A stretch of 64,000 bases of DNA, from the NCBI GenBank assembly GCA_013368315.1, contig JAACJM010000011.1, positions 953,249-1,017,248 on the forward strand, written 5' to 3'. The stretch comes from Tetrapyrgos nigripes (lineage: Eukaryota; Basidiomycota; Agaricomycetes; Agaricales; Campanellaceae). Below are positions 54,469 to 64,000 of this stretch, piece after piece; the first letter of the stretch is position 1; the number at the start of each line of letters is the position of its first letter. The position numbers and the translations under genes were made by a program. The notes beneath the pieces are model-generated. The model searched no databases. It saw nothing but the letters and a program-made list of their open reading frames with translations, and had not been told where the DNA came from.

Positions 54469-56366
54469 TCATCCCCTCCGACTCGCCCTCCAAGTATTAG
54501 GTCCTCCAACTCCAAAGTTTCCAAACCCTGCTCCCCCTGGTCCCCCCGTACCCGCGCCTGCACTAAGCGGACCTGACTGATTCTGTCCTTGTCCTTGTAC
54601 TTGTGCACCATCTCCTTCACCACCAGCCCCAGCCCCAGGACCACCAACAGACTGACTATGATGATGTCCACCTGCACCACCTGCACCCCCACCTGGTCCA
54701 CCCGGACCTCGATGGCCTCCAAGTGAAACACCACCGCCCACTGGTCCACCACCCGCCGCTCCTCCAAAATTCCCAAGAGCACCAAACGCTCCACCCCCAG
54801 GTGGCCCCGTAAAACTTTGTCTGTAACCCGTCCCAGGCATAGCCTGAATGCTCAAAAACTTATTCGGAAGCGGCCTATCATCCGTATTATACTGAAACTC
54901 CAACCCAATCCCATCTGCTTCACTCACGTCGAGCAACTTGACGAGTTTCTTCCCTATGCCATTAAGCCTTTCCACATCGTCCTTCTTCCTCGTCCAAATC
55001 TGTATACGATCCACTTTGGATCGTAAAGAAACAACAGCTCCACAAATCTCATCAGCACCTTCTTCGAGCTCTTCGCCAACGAGAGCCATAGCGACCCAAC
55101 TCCAACATCTATCCAACAACGCAGGATTATTCTTCATCGTCAACACCCACTTCCCTCCATTCGCATTCGCAGGGTCTTCCCACATCGGTTTAATGCCCGA
55201 TTTAAACAAGTGATAGTTGGAGTTTCTTTCCAGTTTGGAAGGAGGTTTGAGCCAATTGAAGTAGCGACAGAAGGCTTCGACGGTGGTGAAGGAACCGATG
55301 ACGGTCAAGCCGGCTTCGTAATCCGTGGATTCGGGAGCGTGGTGGGCGAATTCGGAGGTGGAGAAGGAGGCGCTGGAAGGCTGGGAGGGGGCAGTGCCGC
55401 TGCCGGTGCCAGCAGAGTTGGCGCCGGTGGATGCGCTGTCGAGACTAGCGGTAGCGGGTGTAAAGGGAAATTTAGCTTTGGTGTCGTGGTAGATAGTCCT
55501 AGATGCACCCAAGTATATGGATAAGAGGGGAAAAAGATGACAATGATCGCATCAGTGCCAGCTCATAGAACCGGGATGAAACATCGCCGACTCACCAAGG
55601 GTACTGCAAAGGATGCTCGGGCGCTTTGACTTGTATACCCGGTGTCTTCGGATCCTCAATCATCTCTGGCTCGGGTGGTTTAGCGGAACCATCCACTGAT
55701 AGTGTCCGGTTTCGTTGCATGGCAAATTTGGCAATGGCGTCCAGACTAGGAATGTTTTTGTAGCCTTTAACCATTTTCTTATCTGTGAGACAAAATAGAA
55801 GACAGAAATGTTAGCGGGAAAGTCGTGTAGACAGGAGCGGACATACCAGCTGGAATCGGCGTCACATTAGACCCAGTCGCCTCATTCAATTTCTCCAACT
55901 TCTCACTCGTCAGAGGTTCTCCTCCAGACTCTCCATCCTCTGTCCCATCCCCATTAACACTTGACGCCGTAGTAGAGCTCCCTACCGAGCTCACACTAAG
56001 CGCCATTGGACTCCCAGACCTCGTTCCAGGAGGGTTAACCGCCATGGAATCACCCGAACTCGCAGAAGTCGCAGATAGACTGACGTTGGAGTTTGTTCGT
56101 AACGCGAATGCGGCAAGGCGCGGACGAGGAGCGTTTGTTGGAAAACCCGCTTCGGAAGATCCAGAGCCAACACCAGAGACGTTGGTACCATTGGCAGCAT
56201 TTGGGTCAGATGTGTTGCTGATATTGATACGAGCCGCGAGTTGGTTGAGAGAAGGAAGACGGTTGGACGTAGTACGGGAACGAGATGCAGAGCCGTCAGT
56301 GTTGCTGTTGCTGGTGGTGCTCGGGGCACTCGACGTTGTTGAGCTCATTGTCAATGGTGGAGGCAA
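54469..56366 (-). CDS. eIF4E2/4EHP-like cap-binding translation factor
   Basis: Three exons: 56366-55847, 55782-55596, 55498-54469, total 1737 nt (578 aa; a second ATG at 56348 would give 572). The junction gives HPLQYPWTIYHDTK, the family start. The core has TVIGSFTTVEAFCRYFNW, YHLFKSGIKPMWEDPANANG, GGKWVLTMKNN, RCWSWVAMALVGEEL and EICGAVVSLRSK...IQIWTRK, closest to class II eIF4E (4EHP): PMWED holds the cap-stacking Trp and Glu. The N-terminal 200 residues are Ser/Thr-rich and the C-terminus is Gly-rich low complexity. The dorsal Trp of the VEDFW motif, used to bind eIF4G/4E-BP, is Cys here (VEAFC). Class II proteins usually repress or fine-tune translation. Intact, a likely host gene. Confidence 0.92.
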
Positions 56367-56689
56367 TGATAAGGCTCGGAAGGTATTTGGAAGACGGGGA
56401 GCACAGGCTCGTTGATTTGAAGAGTGGCGCGGTAGATGTGGTCGTTGTTCGAGGGGAGTGGGCTGGTCTCTTCGTCAAAACGGGTCTTGTGGTCGTCGTG
56501 GACGATGACAACGGGATCAAGGGGATGCGATGACGGAGATTTGACTTGGAATGTTTGTACTTGATTGGCAAAGGCTTCAAGCGTATAGCCACCTAGACAT
56601 CCATGTCTTGAGCAGTTTATCATGTCCTTGGAGGCTAGTCATCTTCATAATGCCATCGGATACTCGTTCAGAGGTGTCTACAGTCTCTC

Positions 56690-57790
56690 GAAGCCAGTGC
56701 AAGAAGCGGATCTGCAAAGGCTCTCGAAGACTTGAGAGACAAGTCTCTGCACTCTTCCAGTATCTTCTGGAGCGCTATGCCCATTTTCATGTCGTTTCTG
56801 CCGTCCAAGCCAACAGAATCTGTATCTCCCACAAGCCCACCTCCCCAATCTCATCGTTTGGCCGCACTCTCTCTGCTTTGTATTGCTAATGGAGCTGTCG
56901 GACTTGGAGGGAACAGTATCAGTGATACCAAGATGCGTGGATCCCTTCAGAGACATTGGCCACAAATCTGGACGTGGTTGGTTTTCCTGGTGGATGGATA
57001 CCTCAAGTCTCCCATCCATGACCAGCAAGACCAGGAATTCCAGGATTCGTTTCTTACCACTGTCTCGAAACTCCTCCTCGCAGTTACACTCCCCAAACGG
57101 ATACCTGACGATGTGCTCAGTCCCGAAGCCATGCCGCTGATCGCATTCCTATACGTCTTGATTGCGGAGTTGGATATCTTCCATCACTGGGTCAGGATAA
57201 TCCAGGAGGTGGTTAAGAACATTCAGCTTTGCAGCTACAAGGAAGTACCAATCTCTCTCGAGGCCCAGTGGAACCTTTCAATTCCGACTTTGCTTCCGTG
57301 GCGTTGCAAGACTTCAGTACATGTGCTGAATCTCGACTCTCGTCAGCAATCTTGACTATTAATCCGCTTTGGGTGTTTTCACTCATACATCCAGTTATTC
57401 TCGAAAACTTCAATTAATCATGCTCTCTCGACAAGCGATATACTGGTTCATGATCCTATTCCGAAAGCTCATCTCCTATCGACCAGAAACAACACGCTGT
57501 TTCGTGCAATCCTACCTATTCTTCGCTGAAATGACCCGCAAACGAGGACCTATCGTTCTCGTCGAAAACGGATTCTCCTATCATAGCTTCGGGGAGTACC
57601 GTTATACTTCGATGCTCGCAATACACCATTTACATCATCAGGCTCGGATCCGAGTGATCTAGCGCACCTGCAAAGTCTTTGGTTCCAAGCTTTGGAAACC
57701 ATTGGTTTCCATTCCACTTCGCTCGCAATTTTACGCGTTTTGGCCAAATCGTTTTCGGTCATTGAGGCTCGAGGGTATGAGCAACTATAT
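56690..57790 (+). pseudogene. Unrecognised helical protein gene, cut by the palindromic element
   Basis: Plus-strand segments: SLEASARSGSAKALEDLRDK to HRLAALSLLCIANGAVGLGG and RHWPQIWTWLVFLVDGYL (56690-57100), continuing to a stop at 57353; a second segment (57421-57660, AIYWFMILFRKLISYRPE); and a third in another frame with LQSLWFQALETIGFHSTSLA and EARGYEQLY up to the element at 57791. The Ala/Leu repeats and RHWP-IW-WL pattern resemble N-terminal parts of Agaricomycete MYND-type or F-box-like proteins, but I cannot assign a family. Frames change twice, so introns or decay are present. Transcribed divergently from the eIF4E-like gene. Confidence 0.4.
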
Positions 57791-58346
57791 CACGCCGAAA
57801 AGACTAAAATATCCGCTCGACGGATAGGTGACCGAATAGACATACCAAAACAAGACATATTTGTAGCCTAGATATACGTCTAAAGAGATAATGTATCAGG
57901 AAGCTAGATATGTGAACAGGAAGTTGATATATCTGGACACTTTCTGGTACATTTGATTGATCAGCAGACACATTTTGTTTTGAATCTATGAAAAGAAATA
58001 CAAAAAGACCTTATTTTCGTACACATTCCGGATCATCTATCTGTCGAGCGGATATTTTTGACTGAATTGAACAAAAATATCCGCTCGACGGATAGGTGAT
58101 CTGGAATGTGTACGAAAATAAAGTCTTTTTGCATTTCTTTTCATAGATTCGAAATAAAACATGTCTGCTCACCAATCAAATGACCCAAAAGGCATCCAAA
58201 TATATCGAGTTTCTGTTCACGTATCTAGCTTCCTGATACATTATCTTTTTAGATGTATATCTAGGCTACAAATATGTCTCATTTTGGTATATCTATTCGG
58301 TCATCTATCTGTCGAGCGGATATTTTGGTCTTTTCGGCGTGTATAT
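57786..58346. mobile_element. Near-perfect palindromic (hairpin) MITE, 551 bp
   Basis: The element is 57791-58341, flanked by TATAT (57786-57790, 58342-58346). Ends are CACGCCGAAAAGAC and the inverse. The two halves are inverted copies of about 270 bp meeting at 58066 (TGACTGAATTGAACA loop). A box ATCCGCTCGACGGATAG or its inverse occurs four times, once near each end and on both sides of the centre. Fully single-stranded it would fold into one long hairpin. No coding capacity. Confidence 0.93.
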
Positions 58347-58699
58347 CTAGAGTGGCCCGGTGGAGTAGGGTACATGCCAGGCTTAGTCATTGTTTGGCTT
58401 TGTTTGGCATTAGCTTTAGCTACATAGGACACTTGCACACAGGTAGCGTAGCAACACAACATCATTCCAAGCAACATCTATCTCTAGTTGACACTACTCC
58501 ATCTTGGTGACGAGAGTGAGATTCGACACCACACACCGTACGCATAACCACAGAGAACCACCGAAAACAGCGAAATAGCGAAAGAAAGACCTCGCCGATA
58601 GTAAAGGGCGTTTCGTCGCAACGACTACCGCACCCATAGTATCAGCCACCACACCTACAGAACCAGTCGCATCATCAGCTACAAATCCCACGCTTTCGG
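58347..58699. other. Leader of gypsy-3 or flank; no LTR recognised
   Basis: The open frame from the interrupted gene continues to a stop at 58427. TGGTGACGAGAGTGAG near 58505 could be a primer site, but no LTR ending in CA with a partner copy can be shown within the window. Confidence 0.35.
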
Positions 58700-58734
58700 G
58701 AACACTCACCACCATATCATCACTCACAGAGTCA

Positions 58735-60090
58735 TCCATCACCGATTCGAACCAATTTGGTCCAGAGCTGGAAAGGTTTCACACCACCCAACTTCACCGC
58801 CACAGATACGAGATACAGAAACTTGGGTAGATCGTATCGCCCGAGAACGCAAAGAACACGGACTCTTAAACCCATCAGTACCACCATCACACATCCCATC
58901 ACGCGTAAACTCACCAGCTCTAACACCGCCGTCACTGAAACCGAAGCCAAAAGTTAATTTCCACACGATGGCAGCCCCAGAATTCACAGGAGGGTCCAAG
59001 GAGAAGACAAATCCCCTAGACTTCCTGAGGAAGGCCGAGATGTATATGAGGCAGATAAACATAGTCCCAAACGAAATGGGAGCAGTGTCAGCCTGCTTTT
59101 CAAAGCGGGCAGCCGAGTTGACAAATGGTATGAAAATTTGGAGCAGGGAACAAAGGAAGACTGGAAGAAATTCCGAGCCAAATTCCTAAAGGAGTTCCCA
59201 CCACCCGATATTGCTGAACCAACGGTCGCAGACCATGTGGACGAGCTACTGGCCATGCAGATTCATGCTGAAGGAACTAGGAACGAGAGACGAAAGACCA
59301 GCAATGGACTCACCGAAAGTTCGCGTGTAGATTGATGGAGGTTGCGAAGGGCCGCCGAAATTGCAGATGGTCATCAGACATCAGGGCAGTGCGGAGGAAC
59401 ATCTGCCAAAGGTACTCAGAAAGAAGGTTCCAAAGGAAAACAAAACCTGGAAGGACTTTACCGACGCGATCAAGAACGTGGATGCACAGGAGCTGAAGGA
59501 TGCGAGAGAGGAGGAAGAGAGGCTGCAAAAGTTAGAGGAAGGACAGAAGAACATGCGGATTCCCCTATGCCAGAAACACCTAGCAAACCGCTAGCGCGAG
59601 CGTTTGCCAATGCCCAGATCACAAGCCCACCACCAACGCCAACTCGTGGAGCCAGGCGACCACCACATGCAGCAACTTTACAGACGCTCAGAAAGCCACC
59701 CTGCAAACCAACATTAACAAATACGACCAACAACCGAACACGGACGCTGGTATAGTAGAGTGGAAGAACGACGTCGTCAAGTTCCATGACAAACATGGTA
59801 GCAACCCCGTCTTCAACGAGAACACATCGTTCCCATACCAGCCGGGCACTCTCAAACCAGGGTCAGGTGAATGCTTCACTTGCGGCAAGAGATGGCATGG
59901 CAGAGGAGCAGATGGTACCCTAAACCCATGCACATCGGAGTCCAAGATAAGGAAGGTGGAAGGCAACTTTAGGGCATTCGTACAAAGAGAGTTGGGACGA
60001 GTCAATGCAATTGGGGTGAATCTGGTCAGGGAGGAGGAAGATTTGTTTGTCGGGTTCAAGTCGGGAAAAGGGGAAGGGTCAGTGGAGTAA
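58735..60090 (+). pseudogene. gypsy-3 gag
   Basis: An N-terminal Pro-rich arm (DRIARERKEHGLL, PPSHIPSRVNSP) leads to MAAPEFTGGSKEKTNPLDF and the capsid segment WKKFRAKFLKEFPPP, AEPTVADHVDELLAMQ. Frameshifts lie near 59100-59190 and 59335. The C-terminal part (59800-60090) holds a Cys/His segment CFTCGKRWHGRGADG...C like a nucleocapsid finger, then VNAIGVNLVREEEDLFVG. Confidence 0.75.
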
Positions 60091-60113
60091 ACGGCGACCA
60101 CGAGACCCGAACT

Positions 60114-61046
60114 ATGGACAATTTCATGGATGTAAAACACGATGCTATATCAGAAAATGATATTATTGATGTGCACACCGTCGAAAGCGTTCTAAGCCGT
60201 ACCTGTAAACCATTCAACACAACAGTTGAATTGGTGGACAACGACAACAATGCAGTGCAAATACCGGCACTAGTTGACGACGGAGCAATGGTAGCATGCA
60301 TGGACATTGAAGTATACCACAACCTGCAGAACCAGATACGAGGATGGGAAAAGTCAACGAAAGTTATGCGCATGGCAGACGGAAGATGCGTAAACTCAGA
60401 AGCGACGTGGAAAGGAAAAGTCAGAGTGAAGGGACTGGATGTAGAAGGATCATTTGAGGTGTTTGACAGCCAGGGAAGTTGGAGCCTATTGTTCGGGAAA
60501 CCACTATTGAAGCAATTCAAAGCGACCCATGAATACGACGGCGACACGATAAAAGTCAAAGTTGGAAGCAAATCGAGAACGATCTTCAACGACGGGCTGG
60601 GGAAAAAGATTACGCCAAGAAAAGTAATGACAGTAACGATGGAGGAAATAGAGGATGAAGACGCGAAAAAGGAAAGAGAGCGAACGACGCTCCAAGGCGA
60701 TCCCAGACAAACACCCGTATTGGAAGAGGTGGCAGATAAAGGAAGTGGAGGAAGAGATGTAATAGAGCAAACACCAGTTGGCAACGCGTGCAATGATATT
60801 GGGGTATCTAGTAACACAGATATCCCGAGGGACAGGGAAGTGGATCAGAAAACTCTCAACGAGGAGAAACGATACCCACTCACAATAATCCACAGACTGA
60901 ACCAAAAAGAGATACAACATACTCATACGTCTTCGAAACACCTCGGGAGCAGAAGACACGACAAAGAAAAGAGTTGTTGGAAAGAATTAGAAGACAGGCC
61001 AGGAAGAAAGGGAGAAACAACGAAGGAAGAACATCGGGCGCAGTAG
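60114..61046 (+). pseudogene. gypsy-3 retropepsin-like protease region
   Basis: One of the longer frames of this element: IPALVDDGAMVACMDIEVY near 60260-60320 gives the active site as DDGA in place of DSGA/DTGA; MRMADGRCVNSEATWKG and LLFGKPLLKQFKATHEYD are the flap and second-strand motifs. A long Glu/Lys-rich linker to RT follows. Expected function is Gag-Pol cleavage. Confidence 0.75.
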
Positions 61047-61209
61047 GAGCCTAGGAAGGGCCATATACAGGTGGGGAAAAAGCGGAAGACCAAGAGAAAG
61101 TATGAGGAAGGAGATTAGTCGCCTAAAGCAGTTGCAAAAGCGTGCAAACTCACTGGGGGAAGTAACGCACCCCCCTTGAGGGAGTCTCCAAAGCCACGAA
61201 TATCTCCAC

Positions 61210-63125
61210 GTGAACGTTGCTGACAACGTCGATTCCACAGATGACATGGTTTGCTTGGTAGAGCCAAACGAACCCGTGGACCAGTCACCAGGTGTCGATG
61301 TCATACCAGACGCTCTGGATGTTGACTCAGCATCAGGGAATATATTCACAAGGAACAATGGCGAAGAAGGCGCATTTGGACGAGAGAGGGTACAAGAGAT
61401 ATTGAAGCTTGTCAGGATTGGGGACAACCTCTCGCTAGAGGAACGACGCAAAGTGGAAGCATTATTAACGGAGTATGCAGACTGTTTCGCATTGTCAGTC
61501 AGCGAAGTACGGGCAGTAGACGGCGCAATTCACACCCTGAAACTACCGGAGGGCGTGAAAATGGGGACCAAAGTACGCCAAAAGCGTCTAACTCCACCCC
61601 AAAAGGAGTTCTTACATGGGAAGCTGGATGAATTACTCGCCGCTGGAATCATAGAACACGTACAACCGATCAAGTCAAATGCGTATCTCCAACAACACTT
61701 GCGAAAAAAGCACACGAACGGGGAGGACTATCATTGGAGGAACTACAATATCGCATAAATGAACAGTGTGTAGCAGCCGGACTACCTTCCCAGTTCCAAG
61801 AATTACCACCTCGCAATACACCAACAGAAGCCCCAGTACCACCCCAAGATCCCACAAAACCGCAGAAGTGGAGAATCTGCCAAAACTTCGCAGAAGTCAA
61901 CAAGTATACGGAGATAGCGCCAATGCCCCAAGGAGACCTACGTACCAAACAGCAAGCGCTCAGCGGTCACAAGTACCTTCCTTCTTCGACTTTGCTTCAG
62001 GGTTCTACGCTGTCGAAGTAGACCCAGAGTCCAGACCATACACAGCATTCTATGTTGAAGGACGAGGATACTTCTGGTACGTAAGAATGCTGTTTGGCCT
62101 AACGGGCGCACCATCCACGTTTGCAGCACTCACGGCAGACAACTTGCACGATCTGCTAAGAGACGGCACAATTGAGCTCTTCGTTGACGATGGCGGATCT
62201 TCAGCAGATGACTTTGACGAGATGATGGGGAAGTTGAGGAGGATATTCAATCGGTCAGAAGCAGGAAATTGTCATTATCCGCAGCCAAATCCGAATTCTT
62301 CGTATCCGAGGGTATATTCGCTGGTGCCAAAGTCAGCGCACGGGAGTCACAGCAGACCCGGCAAAGTTGACAGCCATAGTCAACTGGCCAATACCAGATG
62401 ACGCGTTACACTTGGCCTCATTCCTGGGACTAACGGGACATTTCCGAGACCTAGTCAAAGACTATGCGATTATAGAAGGACCGCTGAGGGAGCTAGTAAA
62501 GGAGGTCGACGTACCCAAAGGCATGGTAAAAGCGCATGGAGGACGACAATGGCGCACATAAGCTGAAGGACAGATGGGGAGAGAAAGAAACGAAGTCATT
62601 CTTGCAGTTAAAGGCAGCACTCACCTCGGAACCAGTCCTAAAGGCACCTCAATGGATGGGTCCAACTTCATAGTGACGTCGGATGGGTGCAAAGAAGGGT
62701 TTGCAGCAGTGTTAGCCCAAACAATGAAGGTGACGAAAGCAGATGGAACCACGACGGAAAAACATTCCCCATCGCCTTCGCATCAAAACGAATGTCAACG
62801 TCTGAACGGAAAACAAACCGTTCTTACTAGAGTTTGCTGCACTGAAGTTCAGCCTTGACAAGTTCTCCGACGTCATTTGGGGATTCCCGTAGAGATTGAA
62901 ACTGACTGCCAAGCGTTACGAGACGTCCTAAGTAACAAAGACCTCAACGCAGCACACGCAAGGTGGCGAGACGGAATAATGTCGTACTGCATCGTAGATG
63001 TACGACACATTCCAGGGAGGCTGAATGTAGTCGCAGACGGATTGAGCCGAAAGTGGGAAGGGAAGCTGAGAGAGGAAGGGGACGGTAGCAATGGACGGTG
63101 TCGGAGGACTGGGAAATCAGTAGAG
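61210..63125 (+). pseudogene. gypsy-3 reverse transcriptase and RNase H
   Basis: The RT start is VRAVDGAIHTLKLPEGVKM and LTPPQKEFLHGKLDELLAAG (61500-61650); the fingers in another frame are KWRICQNFAEVNKYT (61870-61910); the palm is FFDFASGFYAVEVDPESRPY, FGLTGAPSTFAALTADNL and the catalytic ELFVDDGGSSADDF (61980-62215). The thumb/connector is NWPIPDDALHLASFLGLTG (62380-62440). RNase H has SNFIVTSDGCKEGFAAVLAQ (62660-62720) and PVEIETDCQALRDVL to RHIPGRLNVVADGLSR (62885-63050). At least five frame changes. Confidence 0.85.
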
Positions 63126-63329
63126 GTCTAGTCAATGATATATGTCAGGTGCAGGAGGAAATGGGGAAGTATACTGACCTGAAGGAATGGTTCAAGGAGG
63201 AGAAGATGTTTGTGGAGGTGATCGAGGCATTGGAAGGACTGCAGTCGAGTGGGTCATATGACCGACGCAGAAGAGCCAAGCACCGAGCACAGGGGTATAT
63301 GATTGACAGGAGAAGAGGAAGTTATGGAA

Positions 63330-64000
63330 AGTGGGAGATCCGAAAAACTTCCGAGCAAGGGGAAAGCTAGAGTGCATCACATGGAACTCACGAGAAGGGA
63401 GGACATTTTGGCTGAGATATGGTGAAGATTGCATTGATGGACAGAGTCTGGTGCCCCGAATGGACAGAGCAATCATGGAAGGGATACAAGGTTGCGGACG
63501 ATGTGTGAATTTCGGAGCAACACACCTGAACACATTGCTAGAACCAATCACGCGACAACATCCATTCGAGTTGCTGGCGGGAGATTATTTATCCATGTCG
63601 AAAGGGAAGGGCGGATACAACCAACTAGGAGTGTATATCGACGCATACTCGCAACATGTATGGGCCTTCAAGTTCAAAAAGAAGGGGTCAGCAAAAACTA
63701 CACTGGAAAGTTTGCGAGACCTATGTCACCTATACATGCCTCCTGAAACGTTCATGACGGATAATGGATCCCACTTTAAAAACCACGAAGTCGCCGAATT
63801 CTGCCAGGAACATGGAATAACACAATGATTTACGCCAGCGTACTCAGCGTGGGTCAACGGGTTAGTCGAAGGCACCAACAAGCTCTTGCTCCACATCCTA
63901 AAGAGGTTAGTGGCCCCAGACATCAGCGTCGAATCCGAACACTTCAAAAACATGTCATGGACATCATTACCCGAGCACTGGCCAGAGTTCCTGGAGGAAG
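63330..64000 (+). pseudogene. gypsy-3 integrase, incomplete at window end
   Basis: A zinc-region remnant IQGCGRCVNFGATHLN is followed by core residues in a DD35E pattern: FELLAGDYLSM, PPETFMTDNGSHF and AWVNGLVEGTNKLLLH. One TGA (about 63826) lies between the second Asp and the Glu. The frame is open to the window end (LPEHWPEFLEE). Confidence 0.88.

Larger units (their letters stand above)
58700..64000 (+). mobile_element. Ty3/gypsy element 'gypsy-3', frameshifted, 3' end outside window
   Basis: Plus-strand gag, protease, RT, RNase H and integrase follow in order. Reading moves between frames many times through small indels, with comparatively few TGA replacements, unlike gypsy-0 and gypsy-1. 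The protease active site DDGA and RT FVDDGG differ from the chromovirus types here, so it is a separate lineage. No 5' LTR is visible, and the window ends within the integrase. Confidence 0.9.

Noticed and set aside
58500..58525. TGGTGACGAGAGTGAG as gypsy-3 tRNA primer site
   Set aside because: No preceding LTR end with a second copy in the window; left as a remark only.
1..64000. tRNA, rRNA or other structured RNA genes
   Set aside because: No A/B-box cloverleaf or rRNA segment could be supported by eye; a tRNAscan or Rfam search would be needed to exclude them.

Overview
The window looks like a repeat-rich accessory region of a mushroom-forming basidiomycete (Agaricomycetes). Grounds: KDZ and Plavaka transposases, a fungal Rep/Pif1-like Helitron, Ty3/gypsy elements including a chromovirus, genes with many introns of about 40-55 nt, an expanded SPT5-like KOW family and a DUF6534-type membrane protein. 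Few genes look like ordinary host genes: an eIF4E2/4EHP-like cap-binding protein (54469-56366), the membrane protein (49588-51275) and a many-exon gene of unknown function (11706-14668).

Layout. 1-2760: decayed gypsy element cut by the window edge. 3842-7892 (-): SPT5-like pseudogene with a solo LTR in an exon, and a coding-like minisatellite upstream. 9402-10660 (-): unknown gene carrying a hAT-type MITE. 11706-14668 (+): unknown many-exon gene behind a TATA box. 15237-16875: fold-back element with TA duplication. 16878-21719 (+): 5'-truncated Helitron interrupted by a 1.17 kb unknown insertion. 21720-24859 (-): KDZ transposase pseudogene, followed by three unrecognised multi-exon genes (24985-26800 -, 27040-28005 +, 28141-31848 +). 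33170-49170: Plavaka transposase split by gypsy-1 (34463-45645), itself split by gypsy-2 (38568-43277), with a further minus-strand gene carrying its own MITE. 49588-57790: mostly host-like genes plus a 428 bp tandem duplication and another hAT-type MITE. 57791-58341: near-perfect palindromic element. 58700-64000 (+): a third gypsy lineage, frameshifted, running off the window.

Main signals. (1) Base-precise three-level nesting with target duplications CCCAT and GGAGT. (2) Gypsy-2 is young (559 bp LTRs that read as identical, intact ORFs) but has no pol: only a 673 aa unknown ORF and a Gag with a collagen-like Gly-Pro-Pro tract and a zinc knuckle. (3) In gypsy-1 and gypsy-2 the site next to the 5' LTR is complementary to a segment inside that LTR, and a TATATAA lies the right distance upstream for that segment to be the RNA 5' end; this is the Tf1-type self-priming arrangement. 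(4) Older elements are inactivated largely by CGA-to-TGA changes, and the gypsy-1 LTRs differ almost only at CpG sites, pointing to cytosine-methylation decay. (5) Four insertions (two hAT-type MITEs, the palindromic element, a solo LTR) sit inside exons, where removing the element plus one target duplication reopens the frame.

All calls are from reading sequence and motifs; no database search was possible. Exon boundaries of unknown genes are approximate.
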